Shown here in pieces: positions 1 through 5,109 of a stretch of 5,109 nucleotides of DNA. Origin of the DNA: an uncultured Bacteroidota bacterium. GTDB lineage: Bacteria > Bacteroidota > Bacteroidia > B-17B0 > Aurantibacillaceae. The notes below the pieces were generated by a model, which made no database searches, was not told the origin of the DNA, and saw only the letters and a list, made by a program, of their open reading frames with translations. Both the position numbers and the translations under genes were made by a program. Within the stretch, counting starts at the first letter, position 1, and every line of letters starts with the position of its first letter. The stretch spans positions 1 through 5,109 of the forward strand of contig CAIXZI010000191.1 in the NCBI GenBank assembly GCA_903923915.1, read 5' to 3'.

Positions 1-571
1 GAGCATTACCACCCAATTGATAAGAAAAATATTGGTTAGCGGTTCCTGTATGGTTTGCTGTAGTATCTGCATAACCTTGCACATTCATAAAAATATACCC
101 TTGTGTAGTATTACCAAACCACATGCTTGGGCTTTGCAGGCCCAAAACACCTGTGTGTGCCAATGGATTGGTAGCATTTGTTGCAGCATCTATACCTACA
201 TTAAACGAAATTTTGCTGTAATTTCCGGTTGGTACTTGCCCAATAATATACATTTCTTGTGCAATAGTTTTTAAAGCATAAGCGCCACTTATAGGCTCTG
301 CCGTGCCATCTGTTTTATAAGCCACAACACCTGAGATGTAAAACTGTGCAAGGTTTAACTGAAATCTTTTGCCATTTACATTATCTAAAACCAAAGCACC
401 TGAATCAGCTTCGGTAGTATCAATATTGGTGTGTAAATGCACAGCAATAGTACCCATAGGTGTTGGTGGGGTTGTTGTATTTGTAGTAGTATCTTTCTTT
501 TTACAAGATAAAAAGGTTAACACACTTACTACTAAAATTATTTTAATGCTTAATGTTGTGATTTTTTTCAT
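1..571 (-). CDS. MbnP-like domain lipoprotein, C-terminus cut by the window edge
   Basis: The minus-strand frame opens with ATG at 571-569 and runs uninterrupted to the left edge (190 codons visible, no stop), so the gene is partial at its 3' end. Residues 1-22 form a lipoprotein signal peptide (MKKITT, hydrophobic core, then FLSC) with lipidation expected at C23. CKKKD and a Thr/Pro-rich linker follow (about 27-39), typical of Bacteroidota lipoproteins. The rest matches the MbnP-like pattern: HLH at 45-47, FYISG around residue 80, GNYSKISFNVGID, H139 in AHTG, and M150-W151 followed by GYIFMNVQG. MbnP proteins are periplasmic copper binders; the family archetype works with a diheme MauG-like enzyme (MbnH) that oxidises a Trp to kynurenine. 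W151 is the only Trp in the visible part, but whether it is the equivalent residue cannot be judged here. It is the last visible gene of the leftward cassette, 116 bases after the barrel gene. Family call is good; copper binding is inferred. Confidence 0.8.
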   Translation of the reverse strand, partial: MKKITTLSIKIILVVSVLTFLSCKKKDTTTNTTTPPTPMGTIAVHLHTNIDTTEADSGALVLDNVNGKRFQLNLAQFYISGVVAYKTDGTAEPISGAYALKTIAQEMYIIGQVPTGNYSKISFNVGIDAATNATNPLAHTGVLGLQSPSMWFGNTTQGYIFMNVQGYADTTANHTGTANQYFSYQLGGNA

Positions 572-617
572 GGTTTTAGTTTTTCTTTAAAATTTTGTTT
601 AATAGTTTTTTTACCGT

Positions 618-642
618 AATAAACTGGTTTGCCAGTATTATT
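618..642. repeat. imperfect inverted repeat (hairpin) between the barrel and MbnP-like genes
   Basis: AATAA-ACTGG (618-627) pairs with CCAGT-A-TTATT (632-642) around a 4-base TTTG loop, giving ten pairs with one bulged A at 637. It lies 45 bases after the barrel stop and 47 bases before the ATG of the MbnP-like gene. In the direction of transcription the hairpin is followed by an A run, not a U run, so it is not a standard intrinsic terminator. It may be an RNA processing or stability element, or chance in AT-rich DNA. Confidence 0.4.
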
Positions 643-687
643 AGTTCTAATGTTAAAATGATGATTAATAATTTCATTGTGTTTGAT

Positions 688-1764
688 TTAAAAATTAAAT
701 TGTAATCGGGCTGTAATGGTTGATTTTAAAGTTGATTGCAGGCCTACAACGTTTTGATAAACCGGTATACCATATTCTACGAGTAAGCGCCCTCCTTTTA
801 AAAAGTTTTTTGGAGCATATAGATTTAAACCTACATAACCATTTACTTTTTGTCCGCCGTAGTTAGCCACATTAGCGGTTGCATCATTACCTGATGATTG
901 GTTAATTGCAGCATCCCAACCATATAATTTATCCATCGCATAATACTCTGCCCGCGCTGAAACACTTATCCAATTTGTAAACTGGTATGCTAACCACGGA
1001 CTAGCATTATACTCATTACCCCAGCAATAGTTGTGTGTATTAACACCTAATTTTATGTTTGCGTTAAAGGCTAAACCCCATGATAAATGAGAGCCTTGAC
1101 CAACATAAACCAAGCTGGGTAGTATATTATATGTGCCAGTACCAAGCTGCATGCAGTAAGGCAATACATCATTATTGTTTTGCATAGTTGCACCTTTTGC
1201 ATTTATACTTCCGGTTGGTAAACTAAGCCCTAAACCGGCTACAAGTCTATGATTGCAGGATGGTAGCACATTATACAAAGCATAAATTTTCGTGTCACCA
1301 AATCCTGAAGATTTCATTTTTGTAGGCATACTGCTATAATCTGCCATAGTCATTCCAGGCATATTCATCATACTTTGCATGGGCATCATGTGCATACTCA
1401 TGTTGTTTACATTGTAATTAATCATTGCCATTACTGTAAACCTATCCGTTATTCCATACATGGGCATTAGCATGTGCATTTGCATATTCATGCGGTTGGT
1501 AGCCATCATGTAGGCATTAAAAATAGTAGCATCGCTAACTGGTTTTGTGCCTATTTGATTGCCCTGCATAACCATATCCATAAAGCTGTATGCAATAGCA
1601 AACTTGCCTTTTTCGTGTACGTGGTCGGTCATTATACCTGCGGGAGCTACAGCATCGGGCCTGCAACAACTAAAGCTGCATTTTGTACTATCTCCACTTT
1701 CGGTTGAATAGGCTACAAAAGATTGTAACATAACAACCAAAAGAAGAAGTTTAAAATTCTTCAT
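688..1764 (-). CDS. Met-rich outer-membrane beta-barrel 'transporter' (COG4313 / meta-pathway-type family)
   Basis: A 358-residue protein with a signal peptide at residues 1-20 (MKNFKLLLLVV...AYS). A Cys cluster follows at C29, C33 and C34, then the family-like PAGIMTDHVHEKGKF segment (41-55). Residues 86-150 contain 22 Met. Six alternate strictly with other residues at 92, 94, 96, 98, 100 and 102, and MSMHMMPM plus MNMPGMTM follow. The C-terminal two thirds resemble the family core: GLSLPTGSI (179-187), LPYCMQLGTGTYNILPSLVY (201-220), W229, GLNLYAP, KGGRLLVEYGIPVYQ. The protein ends in RLQFNF with a terminal Phe, as expected for an outer-membrane barrel. Relatives are usually annotated only as 'transporter' or 'phenol degradation meta-pathway protein', a name with little functional support. 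The Met/His/Cys content and the MbnP-like neighbour suggest copper (Cu(I)) or a similar soft metal; the substrate is inference. The ATG at 1764 is fixed by the signal peptide. Confidence 0.85.
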   Translation of the reverse strand: MKNFKLLLLVVMLQSFVAYSTESGDSTKCSFSCCRPDAVAPAGIMTDHVHEKGKFAIAYSFMDMVMQGNQIGTKPVSDATIFNAYMMATNRMNMQMHMLMPMYGITDRFTVMAMINYNVNNMSMHMMPMQSMMNMPGMTMADYSSMPTKMKSSGFGDTKIYALYNVLPSCNHRLVAGLGLSLPTGSINAKGATMQNNNDVLPYCMQLGTGTYNILPSLVYVGQGSHLSWGLAFNANIKLGVNTHNYCWGNEYNASPWLAYQFTNWISVSARAEYYAMDKLYGWDAAINQSSGNDATANVANYGGQKVNGYVGLNLYAPKNFLKGGRLLVEYGIPVYQNVVGLQSTLKSTITARLQFNF

Positions 1765-1788
1765 TTGTAAAAATTAATTACTACAATA

Positions 1789-1807
1789 GATGCAAAGAAA
1801 TTGCATC
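1789..1807. repeat. perfect 7-bp inverted repeat in the gap upstream of the barrel gene
   Basis: GATGCAA (1789-1795) and TTGCATC (1801-1807) are perfect inverted copies around AGAAA. The element sits alone in the 67-base gap between the 128-residue gene and the barrel gene, 24 bases before the barrel ATG. There is no T run after it in the transcribed direction, so a terminator is unlikely. It could be a regulator half-site pair or an intercistronic mRNA hairpin. On the minus strand the loop and right arm include TTTCTTTG, one mismatch from a TAnnTTTG -7 box, so an internal promoter is also possible. Confidence 0.4.
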
Positions 1808-1831
1808 ATAAAACTTGATAAGAAATAGTAA

Positions 1832-2218
1832 TTATGCCTGTGGCGGATGGAAAATATCTTGTAAATAATTTGAAGGAAGTAAATTACTTGTTGTTTTTAA
1901 ATAGAATTTATCTGATTGAGAAATAATAACAGTTGAATTAAAATTAAACAATGAATTTACATGAAAACTGTTTTCTTCTTGATTTGAAGCACCTTTTGAA
2001 GTAGTTCCATCAGTTGGGTTTTCTGCGCCTGCTTTTTTTAATTGTTTCATTAAATGACATTTACCATTACAATTAAGTTTTGGTTTAGATCGGTTTTCGC
2101 AAAGATTTTTAGAAATATATTCTTTATTAATGGCGTAATCTACAAAAGGAAGTAAAGGTTTAATGAGTACCAAACTGTACACACATAAAAAAAATATGGC
2201 GAAACTTTTACGCAACAT
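1832..2218 (-). CDS. small secreted/anchored protein with CNGKC motif, function unknown
   Basis: A 128-residue protein, first gene of the leftward cassette. Residues 5-24 are hydrophobic after a Lys/Arg N-terminus, consistent with a signal peptide or an N-terminal membrane anchor; no lipobox is evident. Next come YAINKEYISKNLCENRSKPK with C40, then CNGKCHLMKQLKKA with C50, C54, H55 and M57, a compact set of possible soft-metal ligands. A Ser/Thr/Asn/Glu-rich stretch (about 65-83) looks flexible, and the chain ends IFHPPQA. I recognise the general shape (KPxxP...Y...LCxN...CNGKCxLxK...FHPP) from unnamed small Bacteroidota proteins, but know no established function and no gene name. ATG at 2218 is the natural start, with no better Met upstream. 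It lies 67 bases before the barrel gene and may be its co-transcribed metal-handling partner (inference). Confidence 0.75.
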   Translation of the reverse strand: MLRKSFAIFFLCVYSLVLIKPLLPFVDYAINKEYISKNLCENRSKPKLNCNGKCHLMKQLKKAGAENPTDGTTSKGASNQEENSFHVNSLFNFNSTVIISQSDKFYLKTTSNLLPSNYLQDIFHPPQA

Positions 2219-2223
2219 TATTG

Positions 2224-2231
2224 CAAACTTA
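2224..2231 (-). promoter_or_regulatory. Bacteroidota-type -7 box (TAnnTTTG) for the leftward cassette
   Basis: The minus strand reads TAAGTTTG at 2231-2224, a perfect match to the TAnnTTTG consensus recognised by the Bacteroidota primary sigma factor. Only five bases (CAATA) separate it from the ATG at 2218, so transcription would start at or within a couple of bases of the start codon. I see no TTG -33 element at the usual distance upstream, which weakens the call. Confidence 0.45.
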
Positions 2232-2296
2232 CAAAAATTTTAATAGATTGTACTTGCGTTAGGTATTGATAATGAAAGCCTTTTTGTAATCGAAAA

Positions 2297-2340
2297 GCTT
2301 TGCTTATAAAGCCCGACGGTTGTACTCAACCGGAACGCCC
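2297..2340. other. GC-rich hairpin-containing island in the divergent intergenic region
   Basis: Two short hairpins lie side by side: GCTTT (2297-2301) with AAAGC (2308-2312), and a perfect CGGTTG-TACT-CAACCG stem-loop (2317-2332). Bases 2311-2340 are 20/30 G+C, standing out from the very AT-rich surroundings. A second AAAGC at 2275-2279 could compete for the first GCTTT, and AGGTATT (2261-2267) is complementary to AATACCT (2365-2371), so the whole could fold as a branched RNA of about 110 nt. No known riboswitch or ncRNA family is recognised. The rest of the 2219-2457 gap shows nothing else I can name, and no clear promoter for the helicase. Confidence 0.35.
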
Positions 2341-2457
2341 AAATAGACCTGATACTTTATACCAAATACCTGTTACCTGTTTTTGTAAATTATTGCTGAA
2401 AACTTTTTAAACGAAACACCTTGTAAAATCTTAATTTTAAAGAAATTATTTAGACAC

Positions 2458-4854
2458 GTGAGCCAGCATTATTTAGACGAATTAAACCCCATACAGCGCG
2501 AAGCCGCCGAACATACCGAAGGACCTTTGATGATTATTGCAGGAGCAGGTTCGGGCAAAACGCGTGTTCTTACTTATCGCATTGCACATATTATTGAAAA
2601 AGGAAACAGTGCTTTTAATATTTTGGCATTAACCTTTACCAACAAAGCTGCACGAGAAATGAAAGCTCGTATTGGAAAATTGATTGGCGAATCGGATGCG
2701 AAAGCCTTATGGATGGGCACGTTTCACAGTGTGTTTGCAAAAATATTACGCTTTGAAGCAGAGAAATTGGGCTACCCAAAAAACTTTACTATTTACGATA
2801 CAGATGATAGCAAAAGTGTAATTAAAGAGATTTTAAAAACACATAACCTGGATGATAAGGTTTACAAACCATCTTTGGTTTTAAATAGAATTTCGGCAGC
2901 GAAAAATAATTTAATCACAGCAAAACAATATCTGGCAAACCCAACGGCTATGGCTGATGACAGGGCTTCGCAAAAACCTATGATTGGCGAAATATATGAT
3001 GCTTATCAAAAACGTTTGTTTCGTGCCGGTGCTATGGATTTTGACGATTTACTATTTAATACAAATGTGTTGCTTCGTGATTTTCCGGATGTGTTAATAA
3101 AATACCAAAACAAGTTTAAATACATTTTGGTAGATGAGTATCAGGATACTAACTTTTCTCAATATGTTATTGTAAAACAACTGGCTGCTCGTTATGAAAA
3201 CCTGTGTGTTGTTGGAGATGATGCGCAAAGTATTTATTCGTTTCGTGGAGCTAATATTCAGAATATTTTAAATTTTGAAAAGGATTATCCGGATGTAAAA
3301 AAATTGTTCTTAGAACAGAATTATCGTTCAACGCAAAATATTGTAAACGCTGCCAACTCTATCATAAAAAAGAATACCGAGCAGTTTGATAAAAATGTTT
3401 GGACAAGCAACGCCGAAGGAGAAAAAATACAAGTGCTTTGTTCTGCCAGCGATATGGAAGAAGGGTATAAAATTGCCAATTCCATTTTCAATACAAAAAT
3501 GAACAAGCAATTGCCTAATACCGCTTTTGCTATTTTATATCGTACCAATGCGCAATCGCGTGCGTTTGAGGAAGGTTTTAGAAAAAGAAATTTACCTTAT
3601 CGTATTTACGGAGGCGTTTCGTTCTATCAGCGTAAGGAGATTAAAGATGTGCTTTCTTATTTTCGCTTAGCTATAAATCCTAATGATAATGAGGCAATGC
3701 GAAGGGTTATTAACTATCCGGCGCGTGGTATTGGCCAAGCAACTATTGATAAAATAGCTGTGCTGGCTAATGATAACGATGCCAGTATTTTTACCGTAAT
3801 AGATAATCTGCAAGATTTTAATCCGGATATAAACGCAGGTACAGCAGGTAAACTGAAAGACTTTGCTGCCATGATAAAAAGTTTTGGGCATTTGGCTTTG
3901 CAGCAGGATGCTTACGAAACTGCCAATCAAATAATAAACAGCACCGGCATTTTGCGGGATTTGAATAAAGATAAGACTCCTGAAGAAATTAGTCGCGTTG
4001 AAAACGTTGAAGAGTTATTAAGTGCCGTAAAAGGCTTTATTGAAACCGAGCGCACGCCACAGGAAGAAGAATTAAAACAAGAAATTGTTGATAGCGAAGT
4101 GCTTGATACACAGGATTTATTTGCACAAAAATCAGACACGAAAATAAAAACCATTGATGAGTTTATGCAGGATATTGCATTGCTTACTGATGCCGACAAA
4201 AACAAGGAAGATGAAAATGCGGATAAAATAACCTTGATGACGATACACGCTTCTAAAGGATTGGAGTTTCCTTATGTGTATATTGTTGGTTTGGAAGAAA
4301 ATTTATTTCCATCGCAAATGACCTTGATGGATAAAGATGATTTGGAAGAAGAGCGTCGTTTGTTTTACGTAGCAATAACTCGTGCCGAAAAAAAGGCAAC
4401 TTTAAGTTATGCTGAAAGACGCTTTAGATATGGCAACCACGTTATGTGCGAGCCGAGTAGATTTATTGATGAAATAGATGCTCAGTTTATTGAATACCCT
4501 GAAGAGAAACCAAAAGAAAAACGCATTATTGAATTTAAACGTGAAGAAAATTCGTTTCAGCAAAATAGTAATAGAGGAAATAGTGTTGACTTGCTAAAGC
4601 CCAAACAGGCATCTCCGCTTCTAAAAAGAAATTTAGTTTCTACCAATTCCGTTAATACACAAGCTGCGCCTATTGATGCTGCTGAAATTAAAAGCATTAA
4701 AGAAGGTACGGTTGTTCAGCACGAAAAATTTGGTAAAGGAAGTGTGCTTGCCATTGAAGGCGATTTCCCAAATATAAAAGCCACCATTAATTTTGATTTA
4801 GGTGGGCAAAAACAATTATTGCTTAAATATGCCAAGCTAAAGGTTATATTATAA
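2458..4854 (+). CDS. uvrD: UvrD/PcrA-type ATP-dependent DNA helicase (SF1A, 3'-5')
   Basis: A complete 798-residue helicase that unwinds DNA 3'-5' using ATP, in nucleotide-excision and mismatch repair and in clearing stalled forks or polymerase. Motifs in order: Q motif LNPIQREAA (9-17), Walker A AGAGSGKT (28-35), Ia LTFTNKAAREMKAR (58-71), Ib TFHS (88-91), II VDEYQD (225-230), III GDDAQSIYSFRGA (253-265), IV LEQNYRST (285-292), YRTNAQSR (361-368), V MTIHASKGLEFP (594-605), and VI EERRLFYVAITRA (631-643) with R642 as the expected arginine finger. Residues about 520-590 are an acidic linker-like stretch before motif V. The C-terminus (about 748-798, GTVVQHEKFGKGSV...) is the Tudor-like PcrA/UvrD domain known in relatives to contact RNA polymerase. 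The start is GTG at 2458: no ATG exists upstream in frame before the TAA at 2386-2388, and the N-terminus aligns well with relatives. Slightly longer than the 720-780 typical. uvrD and pcrA names are interchangeable here. Confidence 0.97.
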   Translation: MSQHYLDELNPIQREAAEHTEGPLMIIAGAGSGKTRVLTYRIAHIIEKGNSAFNILALTFTNKAAREMKARIGKLIGESDAKALWMGTFHSVFAKILRFEAEKLGYPKNFTIYDTDDSKSVIKEILKTHNLDDKVYKPSLVLNRISAAKNNLITAKQYLANPTAMADDRASQKPMIGEIYDAYQKRLFRAGAMDFDDLLFNTNVLLRDFPDVLIKYQNKFKYILVDEYQDTNFSQYVIVKQLAARYENLCVVGDDAQSIYSFRGANIQNILNFEKDYPDVKKLFLEQNYRSTQNIVNAANSIIKKNTEQFDKNVWTSNAEGEKIQVLCSASDMEEGYKIANSIFNTKMNKQLPNTAFAILYRTNAQSRAFEEGFRKRNLPYRIYGGVSFYQRKEIKDVLSYFRLAINPNDNEAMRRVINYPARGIGQATIDKIAVLANDNDASIFTVIDNLQDFNPDINAGTAGKLKDFAAMIKSFGHLALQQDAYETANQIINSTGILRDLNKDKTPEEISRVENVEELLSAVKGFIETERTPQEEELKQEIVDSEVLDTQDLFAQKSDTKIKTIDEFMQDIALLTDADKNKEDENADKITLMTIHASKGLEFPYVYIVGLEENLFPSQMTLMDKDDLEEERRLFYVAITRAEKKATLSYAERRFRYGNHVMCEPSRFIDEIDAQFIEYPEEKPKEKRIIEFKREENSFQQNSNRGNSVDLLKPKQASPLLKRNLVSTNSVNTQAAPIDAAEIKSIKEGTVVQHEKFGKGSVLAIEGDFPNIKATINFDLGGQKQLLLKYAKLKVIL

Positions 4855-4859
4855 ATCCA

Positions 4860-4881
4860 AAACAGAGCTTATACTCCGTTT
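4860..4881. terminator. weak hairpin after the helicase stop, possible bidirectional terminator
   Basis: Arms 4860-4867 (AACAGAG with a preceding A) and 4874-4881 (CTCCGTTT) form seven pairs with one A-C mismatch (4864/4877) around a six-base loop. It begins five bases after the helicase stop and overlaps the end of a possible minus-strand small ORF, a good position for a terminator between convergent genes. Neither side has a proper T run, so the call is weak. Confidence 0.3.
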
Positions 4882-4997
4882 AAAACTTTGTTTATAGCCT
4901 TTATGTTGGCATGCATTCTTTTAATTCTACGTTCTATTATTATTTTGTAATAATATAATTTTATCTCAGCTTTAGTTTTAAATAAATATTCTTTCAT
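4869..4997 (-). CDS. possible small basic protein, 42 residues, unknown
   Basis: An ATG at 4997-4995 on the minus strand opens 42 codons ending in TAA (4871-4869), 14 bases from the helicase stop and convergent with it. The peptide starts MKEYLFKTKAEIKLYYYK and ends NKVLNGV. It has 8 Lys, 3 Arg and 3 Glu, no Cys or Trp, and alternates hydrophobic with basic residues, so it could be an amphipathic helix. The YYYKIII stretch comes from an AT-only inverted repeat (4935-4955), so the reading frame may simply reflect base composition. No family is recognised and no strong promoter is seen. CAATTTTG at 5089-5096 (minus strand), one mismatch from the -7 consensus, is about 90 bases upstream. It may be spurious. 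Confidence 0.25.
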   Translation of the reverse strand: MKEYLFKTKAEIKLYYYKIIIERRIKRMHANIKAINKVLNGV

Positions 4998-5109
4998 AAT
5001 TTAATAAATAATTGTTGTGAAGCATTTAGCTATTCTGTGTTTAGGATTACATACATAAAAAAGAATAAACTAAATCACACGTATCAAAATTGAATATTTT
5101 TTACATTTA
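4998..5109. other. AT-rich intergenic tail, nothing identified
   Basis: I see no open frame with coding character, RNA gene, repeat unit or convincing terminator in these last 112 bases. They may be the upstream region of the possible small minus-strand ORF or an ordinary gap before the next gene beyond the window. Confidence 0.5.

Noticed and set aside
17..274. Plus-strand open frame of 85 codons, and another at 369-590
   Set aside because: Both lie antisense to the MbnP-like lipoprotein, whose minus-strand frame has a lipoprotein signal and family motifs; the plus-strand translations look like nothing coherent.
1365..1509. Apparent 6-base periodicity of CAT triplets, resembling a tandem repeat
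   Set aside because: The spacing comes from alternating Met codons in the barrel protein; the bases between them differ and there is no repeated unit.
1474..1707. Plus-strand open frame opposite the barrel gene
   Set aside because: Its His-rich translation simply mirrors the Met/His codons (CAT/ATG) of the real minus-strand gene.
2311..2340. tRNA fragment or attachment-site remnant suggested by the GC-rich hairpin with CGGTTG/CAACCG
   Set aside because: No acceptor stem, anticodon arm or T-loop consensus could be placed around it; the flanking GCCC copies are direct, not inverted.
3321..4205. Several minus-strand open frames (3321-3548, 3328-3510, 3667-3930, 3927-4205)
   Set aside because: All are antisense to the helicase, which carries every conserved motif; none has a signal or recognisable domain.
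4935..4955. Perfect 8-bp inverted repeat TATTATTA/TAATAATA as a terminator
   Set aside because: The stem is entirely A-T, lies 80 bases after the helicase stop and within a possible small ORF; too weak and too likely by chance.
1..5109. CRISPR array, insertion sequence, transposase or phage genes
   Set aside because: No regularly spaced repeats, no terminal inverted repeats with a transposase, and no phage-like proteins are present in either strand.

Overview
The window looks like a chromosomal segment of a Bacteroidota bacterium (Flavobacteriia, Cytophagia or Chitinophagia-like). The evidence is AT-rich DNA, A-rich start-codon contexts with no clear Shine-Dalgarno sequences, a Cys-Lys-Lys-Lys-Asp lipoprotein N-terminus, a perfect TAnnTTTG-type -7 box, and protein families typical of that phylum. 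The exact genus cannot be read from the sequence.

Left half (1 to about 2231, all minus strand): three envelope genes in a row, probably one transcription unit read right to left. First is a 128-residue secreted or anchored protein with a CNGKCHLMK motif (1832-2218). Second is a 358-residue outer-membrane beta-barrel of the COG4313-like 'transporter' family with a very methionine-rich N-terminal third (688-1764). Third is a lipoprotein with an MbnP-like domain, cut by the left edge (1-571). All three carry soft-metal ligands (Cys/His/Met), and MbnP is a known copper-binding family. I therefore read the cassette as a candidate copper handling or trafficking module. The families are sequence-based calls; the joint copper role is inference.

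Middle (2219-2457): a 239-base divergent intergenic region. It holds a -7-like box almost touching the start codon of the leftward cassette, and a GC-rich hairpin-containing island (about 2297-2340) in otherwise AT-rich DNA. I found no convincing promoter for the rightward gene.

Right half (2458-4854, plus strand): a complete superfamily 1A DNA helicase of the UvrD/PcrA type, with all canonical motifs and the C-terminal Tudor-like domain. It is a housekeeping repair gene unrelated to the cassette. The last 255 bases hold a weak hairpin after the helicase stop and a possible 42-residue basic small ORF on the minus strand, convergent with the helicase; the final ~110 bases show nothing I can name.
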